DNA from: Paludibacter sp.
GTDB lineage: Bacteria > Bacteroidota > Bacteroidia > Bacteroidales > Paludibacteraceae
DNA: 64,000 nucleotides
Assembly: GCA_028690665.1 (NCBI GenBank)
Contig: JAQVAV010000006.1
Location: forward strand, 124,001-188,000
Direction: 5' to 3'
The notes under the pieces were generated by a model. The model was given only the letters and a program-made list of their open reading frames with translations. It was not told the origin of the DNA and ran no database searches. Shown here piece after piece: positions 18,089-28,275 of this stretch (its first letter is position 1; each line of letters begins with the position of its first letter). The position numbers and the translations under genes were made by a program.

Positions 18089-18453
18089 AGTCAATCGGTT
18101 CACCGGAAAAACAGGTAATTGTTCCGACCTCTATCGAAATGACAATTGGTAATAGCTATTGTTATATTCATTGACTTTTTTTCTGATTTGTCTACGTTAA
18201 TGAGAAGATTGTGATACTAAAAGGTGCTAAATATATTAATTTTGCAGACTTTAGTAAATATGAAGACTGTATTTGCAAAATTTGAGAAAAATTTTATTCA
18301 TAAATGGTTTTAAACGTATTTGTTAAAGTATGAATAATATAAGCTCAAAACGGAAGTAGTCTGTTAGAACCTGAATATCAACAAAAGTAAACATTCTCGG
18401 ATTATCCGTTTTTTTGATATCTTTTTATAAAATGACCTTATAATACATAAATA
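18089..18453. other. Intergenic region before the large secreted protein
   Basis: 365 bases, AT-rich, no credible gene or RNA. It contains TAATTTTG at 18237-18244, which fits TAnnTTTG, with a TTG 25 bases upstream (longer than the usual 19-21). A leader of about 200 bases would follow if it were used. TATCTTTT at about 18418 is a one-mismatch alternative close to the ATG. Neither is strong. Confidence 0.3.
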
Positions 18454-21400
18454 ATGCAGCGAAAAATATTGGTGATTTTCACATTGTTTTTATCTTTTTC
18501 TTCTTTTAGCCAGATTTATATTAATGAATTTATGGCGGCAAATTCTTCGGTTGTTAAAGATCCTGATTTTAACAATGATGCCGATTGGATTGAGTTATAC
18601 AATGCCGGTAACTCAGCTGTAAATCTGAATGGTTATTATCTTACTGACAATCTTGATAATCCCGATAAATGGCCCATCTCCAACGTTACTATTCCGGCTT
18701 TAGGTTATGTTATTTTTTGGGCTGATGGTAAAGATACTTTACAGACTCATACAAATTTTAAATTAAGTGCCGACGCAGAACAAATCGGACTGTTCAGACC
18801 CGATTTAAGTGTTGAAGATTCAGTGTCTTACAGCGTTCAGAAGTCTGATGTTTCGCAGGGACGAAATATGAATGATATTACTCTTTGGGGATATTATAAT
18901 GAACCTACTCCTGGAGCCGTCAACTCAACGGAATTTTATAGCGATCAGGTGTTCAACGAACCCATGTTCAATATTCGCGGGGGAATTTATAATAGTCACC
19001 AGACCATTACATTATTTACAGATTTAGGCGGTGAAATTCGTTATACGCTTGATGGTTCTCAACCAACATTAGACTCACCTGTTTATACGAATCCTGTGCA
19101 ATTAGGTACAACAACAGTGGTACGTGCCAGAGTTTTCAAGGACAATATGTTACCGGGTCCTGTAATTACAAATACTTATTTTATCAATGATGGCATGGAA
19201 AGCAGAGGTTTGCCGGCGGTCTCAATATCCTCCGAACCTGCTAATTTTTGGAGCGACTCCGTCGGGATATATGCCCAGAGTTATAAACCGGATTGGGAAA
19301 TTCCTGTCAATATCGAACTTTTTGAAAATAACGGAGCAGACCGGGCTGCCTTTAACGAGGAAGCGGGAGTGAAGATCAATGGTTTGTATTCCTGGCAATT
19401 GCCTCAGAAAATGCTGGGTGTGTATTTCCGTAAAAAATATGGTTCAGGCAGTCTTGATTATTCAATTTTTTATGATACAAACCGTTCAAGTTTCAGCACA
19501 TTTGCTTTACGGGCTTCCGGAAATGACTGGAGTAACACGCTGATGCGCGATATTCTCGGACAGCAGATGACCAAGCTGAATATGAATCTGGATATTTCCG
19601 CATGGCGCTGGTGTACGGTATATTTCAACGGGGAATATATGGGTATCCATAATTTCCGGGAAAAAATAGAAACAGATTATATTGAGCAACATTACAGTAT
19701 GGACGCAGGAACTTTTGATATGGTTGAAAATGAAGACTATGCTGAATGCGGTGATTTGGAACAATATAATAGCCTTAAAGTGTTGTTTAATAAGAATTTA
19801 TCTATTCAGTCGAATTTTGATGCCGTTGCCACAGTTATGGATGTGGAGGAATTTACCGATTTGGTGATTACCGAAATCGAATCAGGAAATTCATCTATCA
19901 ATCACAACGTTATGGCCTGGAAACCTAAAGACTCGGGCAAATGGAGATGGATATTAATGGATCTTGATCGCGGGTTCTATACGACAACTTCATATCTTAC
20001 AGCTTTCAGTGTCAGCCAGACTTCGTATCCGTTTTCCAGGCTTATGGCCAATGACAGCTACAAATCATATTTTGCCAAACGTTTGGCCGATCATATTTAT
20101 ACCAGTTTCAATCCGGCTTTGATGCGCAGTTACATTGATGGACATCATGATGTTTTGGCTCCGGAAATCGAACGTCATGTTGCACGTTGGCTGGCAACTA
20201 CTTCGGATTATGGCGACGCCATGCCCTCGGTCTCATATTGGGAAAATGAAGTTGCGCATTTGAGAACATTTGCCGAGGAACGTCAGTTTGTGCTGTACAA
20301 CGATCTTGCTAATTATGGCCTGACAGGAGGAACCGCCCAACTGACAGTGGGTGTTTTTCCGGAACAGGCCGGAACGTTGAAATTGAACGATTTTAAAATA
20401 GCCATGAACAGTGCTTCCGGTCCTTATATGAAATCGCTCGATTCAAAGTTAACCGCTACTTCTAAAGCTGGATATACTTTTAAAGGCTGGTCGATAGCAA
20501 CAAAGCACGACCTAATTGCCAAACAGTCCGTTTGGAAATATCTGGACAATGGGACGGATCAGGGAATTGCGTGGTATGTCACTGATTTTGATGATTCCGC
20601 ATGGAAGTCGGGGCAGGCGGAACTGGGATATGGAGATGGCGATGAAATAACAACTGTCGGATACGGATCTTCTTCAAATAAATATGTAACTACTTATTTT
20701 CGTAAAAGTTTTACAGTCAATGATTCCGATCTGAATGGTTGCGATTATTGGATTCGTTTAAAACGCGATGATGGTGCCGTTGTATATATCAACGGGCAAG
20801 AAGTGGTGCGCGATAATTTGCCCGGCAATGTGGATATAAATTATAATACGCTGGCATCATACGCCACGGGTAGTATGAATGAATCTGCATTTTTTAGTTT
20901 TCATATTGATAAAAGCGTGCTAAAGTCCGGAACAAACGAGATTGCCGTGGAAATGCATCAGGAAGACGTTACAAGTTCTGATATAAGTTTCGATCTCGAA
21001 CTGTGCTATTACAACTCCACGGATGAGATTATTTCAACTGCGGCCGAATATCCGTTTAATATGTCGAATGATTTAAGTTTAGTGGCTGTTTTTGAGTCTA
21101 CATCCGATTGTGTTGTTCCTGGAACTATTTCCCAAAATATGACTTTGTACAAGGCCTGTTCACCTTATATTGTTCGTGGTGATGTCACTGTCGGTGACGG
21201 AGTGACATTGACTATTGAGCCCGGAGTTGAGGTGTTTATGTCTCCCGAAAGTAACTTTTATATTCATGGAAATATCATGGCTGAGGGAACAGCGACCGAC
21301 AGCATTTCATTCCGTATCAATCCGGATTATGACGGGCAGGGGTGGGGAGCACTCAATTTCTGGAATTGTAGCGCCGCTTCAACTTTGAAACATATTTATA

Positions 21401-22896
21401 TTGCCGATGGAACGCGGGGCCCGATACCTCAGCGGGTTGGCGTTATTTCTGCCTTTAACAGCGATTTGAATATGGACTATCTGCGTATTGATAATACGTT
21501 AATGAATCCGATAGCAACCCGTTATTCCGATGTCGTTCTTACCAATAGTTATATCCATTCAAATTATACAAGCGATCTGGTGAACTTTAAATATGGTCAT
21601 GCGCGTGTAGAAAACTGCGTGTTTGAAGGAAATCCGGAATTCGATTCGGACGCTATTGATTATGATGGTATTGAAGATGGTGTAATTAAAAATACCCGGA
21701 TTCTGAATACCCTGGGGAATAACGGAGATGCTATTGATATTGGAGAAGAAACCAAAAATGTGCAAATCGACAGTGTAATTATTGTTAATGTTTATGATAA
21801 AGGAGTCTCTGTGGGACAGCGTTCAACAGTAACCATGACAAATTGCTTGTTGGTTAATTGCGATATGGGAGCGGGTGTGAAAGATTCCAGCAGTATCAGC
21901 ATAAATCATTGTATTTTCTATGGAAATGGTTATGCGGTAAATTGTTACGAAAAAAATCCGGGAAGAGCCGGCGGAAATGCGAAAGTCTATAACAGTATTC
22001 TTTCAAATGCCTTTACCGGTACATTTAATGCCGATAGTAAATCTACCATTCTGTTTAATAACTGTTTGTCGGATAACGATTCATTACGTAATACTGTTAA
22101 TACTGTTTATGCCGATCCGGAATTTATCAATCCGACATTGTATAATTTTGGTCTGAAAAGCACTTCGCCTGCTGCAAATGGTATCGGAACAGGATATGCC
22201 GGGTTTAATATGAAACCCGAAGCATTGATTTGCGGATTGTATTTGAAGCCTCAAAATGGTACACGACCTGAATATATTACTATTACTAATCCGGGTTCTG
22301 AATCTTTAGATTTATCCGGCTATTATATTGATAAAGGTATTGTAGCAACGATCCCCGATGGAACTGTTCTCAATGGAGGAGACACATTGTTTGTGACATC
22401 GGACGCTTCTTCGTGGTTGACAGCCTTACATGTTGTGCAGTGGGATGAAGGACATTTGTCAAATGATGGAGAAGATGTTCGTCTTATGAATAATTATGGT
22501 TTGGTAGCCGATTATATCAACTATGCTCCGGAAACAGGTTGGCCGGCAGCGGCCTTTACTGATGCCGGAACAGCCATGAGGTTGATATCCAACAATGTTG
22601 ATAATCATTTTGGCAAAAACTGGGTCGGAATTCCTGTACTGAATGTTTTGAGTGATACAATAATTGATGGAAAAACAAGTTTGTTGATTTATCCGAATCC
22701 TGTGATTTCCACTACTACTATTCAGGGGAATTTTGATGCCGGAACCCCAATCTATATCCTCAATTTGATGGGCCAGAATATAGCTGTTTATACTGCAACA
22801 CAAGGTGGAAGAACGACGGTGGATTTGTCTGATTTACGACAGGGTATTTACATGGTGCAGGTGGCCGGACAAACAAGAAAAATTGTAAAGAGATAA
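18454..22896 (+). CDS. Secreted lamin-tail / CotH-kinase / beta-helix protein with T9SS sorting domain
   Basis: A 1480-residue exported protein. Residues 1-20 are a signal peptide. A lamin-tail domain follows (about 21-145, from IYINEFMAAN), then a chitobiase C-terminal-type beta domain (about 170-245, with RYTLDGSQPT). A CotH-type kinase domain (about 270-600) contains LRASGNDW, the YMGIHNFREK loop and WRWILMDLDRGF with D503 and D505 as likely metal-binding acids. A jelly-roll-like segment (about 690-850) and a right-handed beta-helix (about 880-1240) come next, then a second lamin-tail domain (about 1260-1370). The last 75 residues (YPNPV... to KIVKR) are a type A T9SS sorting domain, so it crosses the outer membrane and is probably anchored at the surface. 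Confidence 0.85.
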   Translation: MQRKILVIFTLFLSFSSFSQIYINEFMAANSSVVKDPDFNNDADWIELYNAGNSAVNLNGYYLTDNLDNPDKWPISNVTIPALGYVIFWADGKDTLQTHTNFKLSADAEQIGLFRPDLSVEDSVSYSVQKSDVSQGRNMNDITLWGYYNEPTPGAVNSTEFYSDQVFNEPMFNIRGGIYNSHQTITLFTDLGGEIRYTLDGSQPTLDSPVYTNPVQLGTTTVVRARVFKDNMLPGPVITNTYFINDGMESRGLPAVSISSEPANFWSDSVGIYAQSYKPDWEIPVNIELFENNGADRAAFNEEAGVKINGLYSWQLPQKMLGVYFRKKYGSGSLDYSIFYDTNRSSFSTFALRASGNDWSNTLMRDILGQQMTKLNMNLDISAWRWCTVYFNGEYMGIHNFREKIETDYIEQHYSMDAGTFDMVENEDYAECGDLEQYNSLKVLFNKNLSIQSNFDAVATVMDVEEFTDLVITEIESGNSSINHNVMAWKPKDSGKWRWILMDLDRGFYTTTSYLTAFSVSQTSYPFSRLMANDSYKSYFAKRLADHIYTSFNPALMRSYIDGHHDVLAPEIERHVARWLATTSDYGDAMPSVSYWENEVAHLRTFAEERQFVLYNDLANYGLTGGTAQLTVGVFPEQAGTLKLNDFKIAMNSASGPYMKSLDSKLTATSKAGYTFKGWSIATKHDLIAKQSVWKYLDNGTDQGIAWYVTDFDDSAWKSGQAELGYGDGDEITTVGYGSSSNKYVTTYFRKSFTVNDSDLNGCDYWIRLKRDDGAVVYINGQEVVRDNLPGNVDINYNTLASYATGSMNESAFFSFHIDKSVLKSGTNEIAVEMHQEDVTSSDISFDLELCYYNSTDEIISTAAEYPFNMSNDLSLVAVFESTSDCVVPGTISQNMTLYKACSPYIVRGDVTVGDGVTLTIEPGVEVFMSPESNFYIHGNIMAEGTATDSISFRINPDYDGQGWGALNFWNCSAASTLKHIYIADGTRGPIPQRVGVISAFNSDLNMDYLRIDNTLMNPIATRYSDVVLTNSYIHSNYTSDLVNFKYGHARVENCVFEGNPEFDSDAIDYDGIEDGVIKNTRILNTLGNNGDAIDIGEETKNVQIDSVIIVNVYDKGVSVGQRSTVTMTNCLLVNCDMGAGVKDSSSISINHCIFYGNGYAVNCYEKNPGRAGGNAKVYNSILSNAFTGTFNADSKSTILFNNCLSDNDSLRNTVNTVYADPEFINPTLYNFGLKSTSPAANGIGTGYAGFNMKPEALICGLYLKPQNGTRPEYITITNPGSESLDLSGYYIDKGIVATIPDGTVLNGGDTLFVTSDASSWLTALHVVQWDEGHLSNDGEDVRLMNNYGLVADYINYAPETGWPAAAFTDAGTAMRLISNNVDNHFGKNWVGIPVLNVLSDTIIDGKTSLLIYPNPVISTTTIQGNFDAGTPIYILNLMGQNIAVYTATQGGRTTVDLSDLRQGIYMVQVAGQTRKIVKR

Positions 22897-22948
22897 TGTC
22901 TTAATAATACGTCATGGTGAAAGAGGATTCCAAAAGGAAAAAGAACGT

Positions 22949-23030
22949 AAATCACGTAAGTTTCTACAAATCAACACAAATTATAAGTGATTAATATTGA
23001 AAATGAAATTTGCGTAAACTTGTGTGATTT
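22949..23030. repeat. Imperfect inverted repeat between convergent genes
   Basis: Arms AAATCACGTAAGTTT (22949-22963) and AAACTTGTGTGATTT (23016-23030) pair over 15 positions, 13 by Watson-Crick and the other two by G-T. The loop is 52 bases. It lies in the 278 bases between the stops of two convergent genes and resembles dispersed intergenic repeats of Bacteroidota. A terminator role is doubtful because the loop is long and there is no T run. Confidence 0.4.
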
Positions 23031-23174
23031 GCGAAATTCGTGTTCAGAATAGGCACTTATTGGATACCCTCGTTTTTAATATAAATGATTGATGTCTGGT
23101 AAAGTTTCCCGGAGTATAATACACTTTTGACTGGACTTATATTAGTTGGTATTATTTTTTTTACCGGAGAACAA

Positions 23175-24257
23175 TCAAAACCTGAATAGTAAACCGGCTG
23201 ATGGTGTTGTGCTTATCAGATAATCAGGTACAATAATATATTTGTTGACAAATTCTAAATCAACATCTAATTTAAAACCAATGTGATTGGTCAGCATAAT
23301 ATTGGCTCCGGCATGAAAACTGTCAAAGATACCTGCGGACGGATAAATATTGCATCCCGCTCCGATATACACACCGGATTTTGTTGATGATAAGTTATAC
23401 TCGAGGAATAGTGGAATTTTCAGAGATACTACCACCGGAGTATTTCGTAAATCACCGGATGTTATAAAAGCGCTTATTCCGCTCTGCATGTAGAAATTAT
23501 GGCCTGTACTTATAGCCATTCCGAGGTTTAATAACGGGTAATTTTCTTTAGCGTATCCTTTTGATTCATTTCCGGTAAACATAACTCCGCCTCCAACGAT
23601 CAGATCAAATCTGGATTTATCAGAATTTGATAATGAATTTTCGGAGTTTGTGACAGAATTGTATTGTGTGGCGATTTGAACCAGATTATAGCGATTCAAA
23701 ACGGTTAAGTTGTTGATGTTGACCTGTAATTGAGGTACATCGGACGTAAGTTCAGTAAGTGTTTTTTTAAATTCGGCAGAACTGCCTGTTTTTTTGTAAA
23801 CATCATCATTATTACTGTATTCAGGCTGCACTAAGTCTACAAGCCCGTTGTTTTCCTTTTCAGCATAGAATTGATTCCCGATACTGTCTCGGTAATAATA
23901 TATGCTGAGTCGGCCTTCTGTCAGACATTCTAGAAATGCTTTAAATTTATGTCCATTGGCTTGTATTTCGCGGCTGACAAATTTTTGTCCGTTTTCAAGC
24001 CTGTATGATTGAAGTTGTTCCGGTGAAAATTCTTCTCTGTCGGCATATTCGCTGGTATGGAAGATGCAGCGGGATGAAATTTGGTTATCTTTGATATGAA
24101 GAATTTTTCCATTAATAGTTTTTCCATCTTTGGTAACGACAGAGCCTCTCAAAAAATACCGGGAATAGGTTGGCTGTCGGCTTCCCTGAGGCTGTGCCGT
24201 AGATATTGTCGGAAGAAGTAGTAGTGTAATGATCAGTAAATTGATAATTTTTCTCAT
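23175..24257 (-). CDS. Predicted outer-membrane beta-barrel protein of unknown function
   Basis: A 360-residue exported protein starting MRKIINLLIITLLLLPTISTAQ, a clear signal peptide; the longer form from 24290 adds eleven residues before it and is unlikely. Residues 30-150 contain GSVVTKDGKTINGKI, a small beta domain seen in many Bacteroidota secreted proteins. Residues about 210-360 have alternating hydrophobic strands with aromatic ends and the last residues GLLFRF end in Phe, as expected for a barrel inserted by BAM. The gene is on the minus strand and 80 bases after folC, so it may be transcribed with it. I do not recognise a specific function. Confidence 0.65.
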   Translation of the reverse strand: MRKIINLLIITLLLLPTISTAQPQGSRQPTYSRYFLRGSVVTKDGKTINGKILHIKDNQISSRCIFHTSEYADREEFSPEQLQSYRLENGQKFVSREIQANGHKFKAFLECLTEGRLSIYYYRDSIGNQFYAEKENNGLVDLVQPEYSNNDDVYKKTGSSAEFKKTLTELTSDVPQLQVNINNLTVLNRYNLVQIATQYNSVTNSENSLSNSDKSRFDLIVGGGVMFTGNESKGYAKENYPLLNLGMAISTGHNFYMQSGISAFITSGDLRNTPVVVSLKIPLFLEYNLSSTKSGVYIGAGCNIYPSAGIFDSFHAGANIMLTNHIGFKLDVDLEFVNKYIIVPDYLISTTPSAGLLFRF

Positions 24258-24337
24258 AATTATGTATTTGATTAAACTTACACAGAACAAGAGATTTATA
24301 ATCCTATTTAAATAGAATTCTGTCTTTACAGGTGTGT

Positions 24338-25621
24338 TCAGAATAATTTTAAGGCTTCTCCGACTATAAAATTACTTCCTCCGATGAATATAAAATCATC
24401 CGGTGAAGCTTCCGACATGGCTGCATTTACAGCTTTCTGAACAGTATCGAAAGTTTTTCCTGTCAATCCGGCCTGATAGGCTTTTTCAGATAACTCTGTT
24501 GCCGGTAGTGCCCGTGATACCGAAGCCTGTGTAAAGTAATAACGGGCATTTACAGGCAATAATTTTAATACGTGGTCGATATCTTTGTCGTTTACCATGC
24601 CGATAACGATTCTCAGATGGCTGTATATCTGATGTTTAAGCTGCTCGACAACGAATGATAAGCCTGCTACATTATGTCCGGTATCAGCAACAATGGCAGG
24701 AGAGGAGGATAGTTGTTCCCAGCGTCCGCGTAAGCCTGTAAGTTCAACAACATTCGCAATGCCATTGAAGATCGCCATATCGCCTAATTGTAAATTGTCT
24801 GGGCAATTCTGCCGGAATACCTCAACTGCTTTAAGTAGTGTTGCAAGATTAAGCAACTGATATTCTCCGGTAAGTCCGCAGACGAATTCCGTTCCTGAAA
24901 CCGTTTTGCACCACATTTTTCCTGATTCGTATTTTGAAAACCGAATATTCTCATCGGCAAAAAACAACGGACTTTTATTTATGTGAGCCTGTTTTTCGAA
25001 AACAGGTTTTGTTTCCGGCAAGGTTTCTCCTACAACAACAGGAACTCCAGCTTTTATAATGCCGGCTTTTTCAAAAGCAATTTTATCCAGTGTGTTGCCT
25101 AAAAAAATAGTATGGTCAAAACTGATATTGGTAATAACCGATAGTAAAGGAGTAATAATATTGGTGCTGTCTAACCGGCCTCCGAGGCCAACTTCAACGA
25201 TAGCAATATCTACTTTCATATCGGCGAAGTAGCAAAAAGACATGGCCATTGTCGCTTCAAAAAAAGACGGTTGTATTGTTTCAATCAGCTTTTTGTTACT
25301 CTCGACAAAGTCAATAACATATTGCTGTTCAATCATCTGGCCGTTTATGCGAATGCGCTCGCCAAAATCGACCAAATGGGGAGAGGTGTAAAGCCCTGTT
25401 TTATACCCTGCCGACTGAAAAATGGCTGAAAGGATATGGGACACAGATCCTTTCCCGTTTGTTCCGGCAATGTGTATACTTCGGAATTTTTTATGAGGAT
25501 TTCCTAAAGCCTCTAATAGTTTGATGGTATTATCTAAACCGGGTTTATAAGCTGCTGCGCCAATCTGGTGAAAAACAGGAAGCCGGACATAAAGATAATC
25601 GAGTGTAGCTTCGTATGTCAT
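24338..25621 (-). CDS. folC: Folylpolyglutamate / dihydrofolate synthase
   Basis: A 427-residue Mur-ligase-type enzyme that joins glutamate to dihydropteroate or folate with ATP in the cytosol. The P-loop is GTNGKGS at residues 53-59, followed by TGLYTSPHLVDFGERI, the Omega loop typical of FolC, and FFEATMAMSFCYFA and GLGGRLDSTNII for the Mg and substrate sites. DTGHNVAG in the C-domain replaces the more usual DGAHN, which is seen in Bacteroidota. Length is normal. It lies between def and a membrane protein gene on the same strand, 62 bases after def. Confidence 0.93.
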   Translation of the reverse strand: MTYEATLDYLYVRLPVFHQIGAAAYKPGLDNTIKLLEALGNPHKKFRSIHIAGTNGKGSVSHILSAIFQSAGYKTGLYTSPHLVDFGERIRINGQMIEQQYVIDFVESNKKLIETIQPSFFEATMAMSFCYFADMKVDIAIVEVGLGGRLDSTNIITPLLSVITNISFDHTIFLGNTLDKIAFEKAGIIKAGVPVVVGETLPETKPVFEKQAHINKSPLFFADENIRFSKYESGKMWCKTVSGTEFVCGLTGEYQLLNLATLLKAVEVFRQNCPDNLQLGDMAIFNGIANVVELTGLRGRWEQLSSSPAIVADTGHNVAGLSFVVEQLKHQIYSHLRIVIGMVNDKDIDHVLKLLPVNARYYFTQASVSRALPATELSEKAYQAGLTGKTFDTVQKAVNAAMSEASPDDFIFIGGSNFIVGEALKLF

Positions 25622-25683
25622 AGGTAAACATAAAAAGCAACCGGAACTTTTTGTTGTATTTTGTTCCGGTCGTGAATGTTTTT

Positions 25684-26235
25684 TTAGGCAGTTTTTACTT
25701 TGTACTGGGTTGCAGTTTTTCCTTTTACGATATTCGTAAGTTTCGATTTCAGCAACTGGCGACGAATCGGAGATACTCTATCGGTGAAAAGATTTCCTTC
25801 GAGATGATCGTATTCGTGCTGAACAACTCTGGCTTTGTAGCCTTCAAATTCTTCGGTATGTTCCTCAAAATTTTCGTCCCAATATTGGATACGTATTTTT
25901 TGTGAACGCATTACAGTTTCATGAATGCCCGGAATGCTCAGACAACCTTCTTCTCCGGAAACTTTATTTTCACTGAATTCGAGCATTTGTGGATTAATCA
26001 TTGCGATTTTAAAACTTCCCAGTTCGGGATCTTCGTCTTTAAATGGAACAAGATCGATAACTAACAAACGTATCGGGAGGCCTATCTGAGGTGCAGCAAG
26101 CCCGACACCATCTGCATAATACATGGTTTCGAACATGTTTTGAATAAGCTCGGAGAGACCCGGATAGTCTTTACTGATTGGTTCAGCTACTTTTCGTAAC
26201 ACCGCTGTACCATAAGTATAAATAGGGAGAATCAT
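25684..26235 (-). CDS. def: Peptide deformylase
   Basis: A 183-residue metallo-hydrolase that removes the formyl group from new proteins. All three family motifs are present: GVGLAAPQ at residues 43-50, EEGCLS at 95-100 with the metal ligand C98, and QHEYDH at 139-144 with ligands H140 and H144 and the catalytic E141. It starts [20 protein letters not shown], the normal N-terminus. It lies 52 bases after ruvX on the same strand, an order common in Bacteroidota, so the two are probably co-transcribed. Confidence 0.96.
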   Translation of the reverse strand: MILPIYTYGTAVLRKVAEPISKDYPGLSELIQNMFETMYYADGVGLAAPQIGLPIRLLVIDLVPFKDEDPELGSFKIAMINPQMLEFSENKVSGEEGCLSIPGIHETVMRSQKIRIQYWDENFEEHTEEFEGYKARVVQHEYDHLEGNLFTDRVSPIRRQLLKSKLTNIVKGKTATQYKVKTA

Positions 26236-26287
26236 TTTTTGAAATATATTTTTTAGTTTATAACGTGTTTTTATCAGGATTAAATGT

Positions 26288-26701
26288 CTAAATATTGCTC
26301 GTTAAATAGCTCTGTAATATAATGGTTGCAGATATTTTATCCACCAGTTCCTTGTTTTGGCGGTCTTTTTTTTTAAGTCCGGCATCCCGCATTGTTTGAT
26401 GAGCCAAAACCGAGGTAAAACGTTCGTCGACATAGATTATTTCAATATCGGGAAATTTTTTTTGAAGCTTTACCGCAAAAGGTTTTATGTACTGCATGGA
26501 TTGAGAATCCTGACCATTCATTTGTTTAGGCAGACCAATAACAAATTTTTCAACCGGTTCTTTTTCTATGTAGCGGCCTATATAGTCAAGCACTTCATGT
26601 GAGGCAACAGTGTCAAGTCCGTTCGCTGTAATTTGAAGCGGATCCGTTACTGCTAAACCAACGCGTTTTTGACCATAGTCGATAGCCAGAATTCTTGCCA
26701 T
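26288..26701 (-). CDS. ruvX: Holliday-junction resolvase-like / pre-16S rRNA nuclease (YqgF)
   Basis: A 137-residue RNase H-fold nuclease that trims the 5' end of pre-16S rRNA and was first proposed as a Holliday-junction resolvase. The first acidic strand is [15 protein letters not shown] with D8. [11 protein letters not shown] is the second motif, and YVDERFTS the third. The length is normal. It is the first gene of the minus-strand block, with a candidate promoter just upstream. Confidence 0.93.
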   Translation of the reverse strand: MARILAIDYGQKRVGLAVTDPLQITANGLDTVASHEVLDYIGRYIEKEPVEKFVIGLPKQMNGQDSQSMQYIKPFAVKLQKKFPDIEIIYVDERFTSVLAHQTMRDAGLKKKDRQNKELVDKISATIILQSYLTSNI

Positions 26702-26723
26702 TTTATATTGTTTTCAGAATCTG

Positions 26724-26754
26724 CAAATATACAAAATTTTAAGTGAGCATGAAA
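26724..26754 (-). promoter_or_regulatory. Candidate promoter for ruvX-def-folC
   Basis: On the minus strand TATATTTG (26731 down to 26724) matches TAnnTTTG. TTTC at 26754-26751 sits 19 bases upstream as a one-mismatch -33 element. The ATG of ruvX is at 26701, so the leader would be about 15-20 bases. Confidence 0.45.
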
Positions 26755-27156
26755 GTATGAAGAATGATTAGTTGGTTAATATTTCTATGCTTTAAAATTA
26801 ATATTTGTATTGTGTACTAAAAAATATGACATTTTAAATGCTATGAACATGTAGCTTCTAATTTTTTGTTTGACGCAATTTGCATTGTAGTTTTAATATA
26901 TACTCTATTATACAGTCAAATAATCAGACTTAAACCTATAACATTTTATATTCTGAATATTTTCTATAATTAATTATTCTTTTTTTGTAGAAATTATTAA
27001 ATATATTTTATCTTAGTGCAGTGTATTGTTAATTGAATCGTAATTTCTATTACGAGAGGTTAATTTATATTTGTTCTTATTTTTATAATCTGGTTTAATT
27101 GACTTTTATATTTGTTTAGCTACTATCCTTGATTGTTAACATAAAGAAGTATGTAA
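26755..27156. other. AT-rich intergenic region before the signalling block
   Basis: About 400 bases between divergent genes without a credible gene. On the plus strand TATATTTG occurs twice (27066-27073 and 27107-27114), each matching TAnnTTTG. The first has TTTC 18 bases upstream and the second TTTA 21 bases upstream, so the -33 parts are weak. One of them may start transcription of the FIST-kinase genes. The rest is low-complexity AT sequence. Confidence 0.35.
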
Positions 27157-28275
27157 ATGAAACCGATTTTTGCAAGAAATAAAGTAGATTTCATCCATAA
27201 GTTAGATGAATTCAATAAAGCTGTAAATTTCCAATCAATCATTATTTTAATGGCTGAAAATAGTGATTGTATGGATGAAGAAATTCAGCATGCAATTAAA
27301 AATAGCTCTAAAACGATACTTGGAGGAGTTTTTCCACAGATAATATTCGAATCGGAATTGAAAGATACCGGGGTGGTGCTTATTCCGGTAGAAAATAAAA
27401 TTGATGTTTATGAGTTTGATTTAAATTATTCTATTATAGAATGTTATGAAACAATGTGTGGCCATATTCCCGGATATTCGGAAGAAAATAAAACACTATA
27501 CGTCTTTTTGGATGCAAGAGGTAAAAGAAAAGATGAATTTATCGAATGTTTGTTTAATTATTTCGGTATAAGTGTGAAATATCTTGGTGGAGCTTGTGGC
27601 AGCAAATCATTTCGGTCAATTCCCTGCGTAATTAGCAATAAAGGGATTAATTCTAATGTAGCTTTATTTGGTATATCTCAAAGATCAGTTTCATTTGCAA
27701 TAGCCAATGGTTGGAAAAGTATATCTTCTACCCTTAAAATAACAGAAGCAGTTGATAATACTGTAGTCACAATAAACTTGAAACCGGCCTATCCGGTTTA
27801 TAAAAATGTTATCAGGGAAATTACCGGCAGAAAAGATATTGATAAAGAGTTTTTCAGGACGTATAAATCTAATCCTTTCGGAATTCTCAAAATAGATGGA
27901 GATTATACAATCCGTGAAGTAGTTGATGTTAATGACGATGTGCTGATATGCAGTGATAGAATAAATAGTGGAGAATATGTTTCTGTTATGCAGGCTACTA
28001 AAGAGGATTTGTGGAATGCTGCACGGGAAGCAATGGAAATGGCCCGTTCTCCGTTCGAAGATTTTAAAACCGAAGACTATTGTACGTTTTGTATCAACTG
28101 TGTCGCCCGCGCATTGTATCTTGGAGATGATTTTAATCAGGAACTGAATATTATTGGAAGCGGAACCAAAGTTTTTGGTATGTTGTCATTGGGGGAGATT
28201 GCTAACCGGGGCGATCATTTTTTAGATATTTACAATAATACTGTTGCAATTGCTGTATGGAAGAAGAACATATAA
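27157..28275 (+). CDS. FIST-domain sensory protein
   Basis: A 372-residue protein with the N- and C-terminal halves of the FIST (F-box and intracellular signal transduction) family: SSKTILGGVF, DARGKRKDEFIECLF and YLGGACGS in the first half (to about residue 205), and a second half with SVMQATKEDLWNAAREAMEMA, a Cys-rich CTFCINCVAR and GMLSLGEIA before the end. FIST domains are thought to bind small ligands, possibly amino acids, and feed histidine kinases. No signal peptide or helix is seen, so it acts in the cytosol. The next gene, a giant hybrid kinase, starts inside its last 19 bases, so they should be made together. Confidence 0.8.
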   Translation: MKPIFARNKVDFIHKLDEFNKAVNFQSIIILMAENSDCMDEEIQHAIKNSSKTILGGVFPQIIFESELKDTGVVLIPVENKIDVYEFDLNYSIIECYETMCGHIPGYSEENKTLYVFLDARGKRKDEFIECLFNYFGISVKYLGGACGSKSFRSIPCVISNKGINSNVALFGISQRSVSFAIANGWKSISSTLKITEAVDNTVVTINLKPAYPVYKNVIREITGRKDIDKEFFRTYKSNPFGILKIDGDYTIREVVDVNDDVLICSDRINSGEYVSVMQATKEDLWNAAREAMEMARSPFEDFKTEDYCTFCINCVARALYLGDDFNQELNIIGSGTKVFGMLSLGEIANRGDHFLDIYNNTVAIAVWKKNI

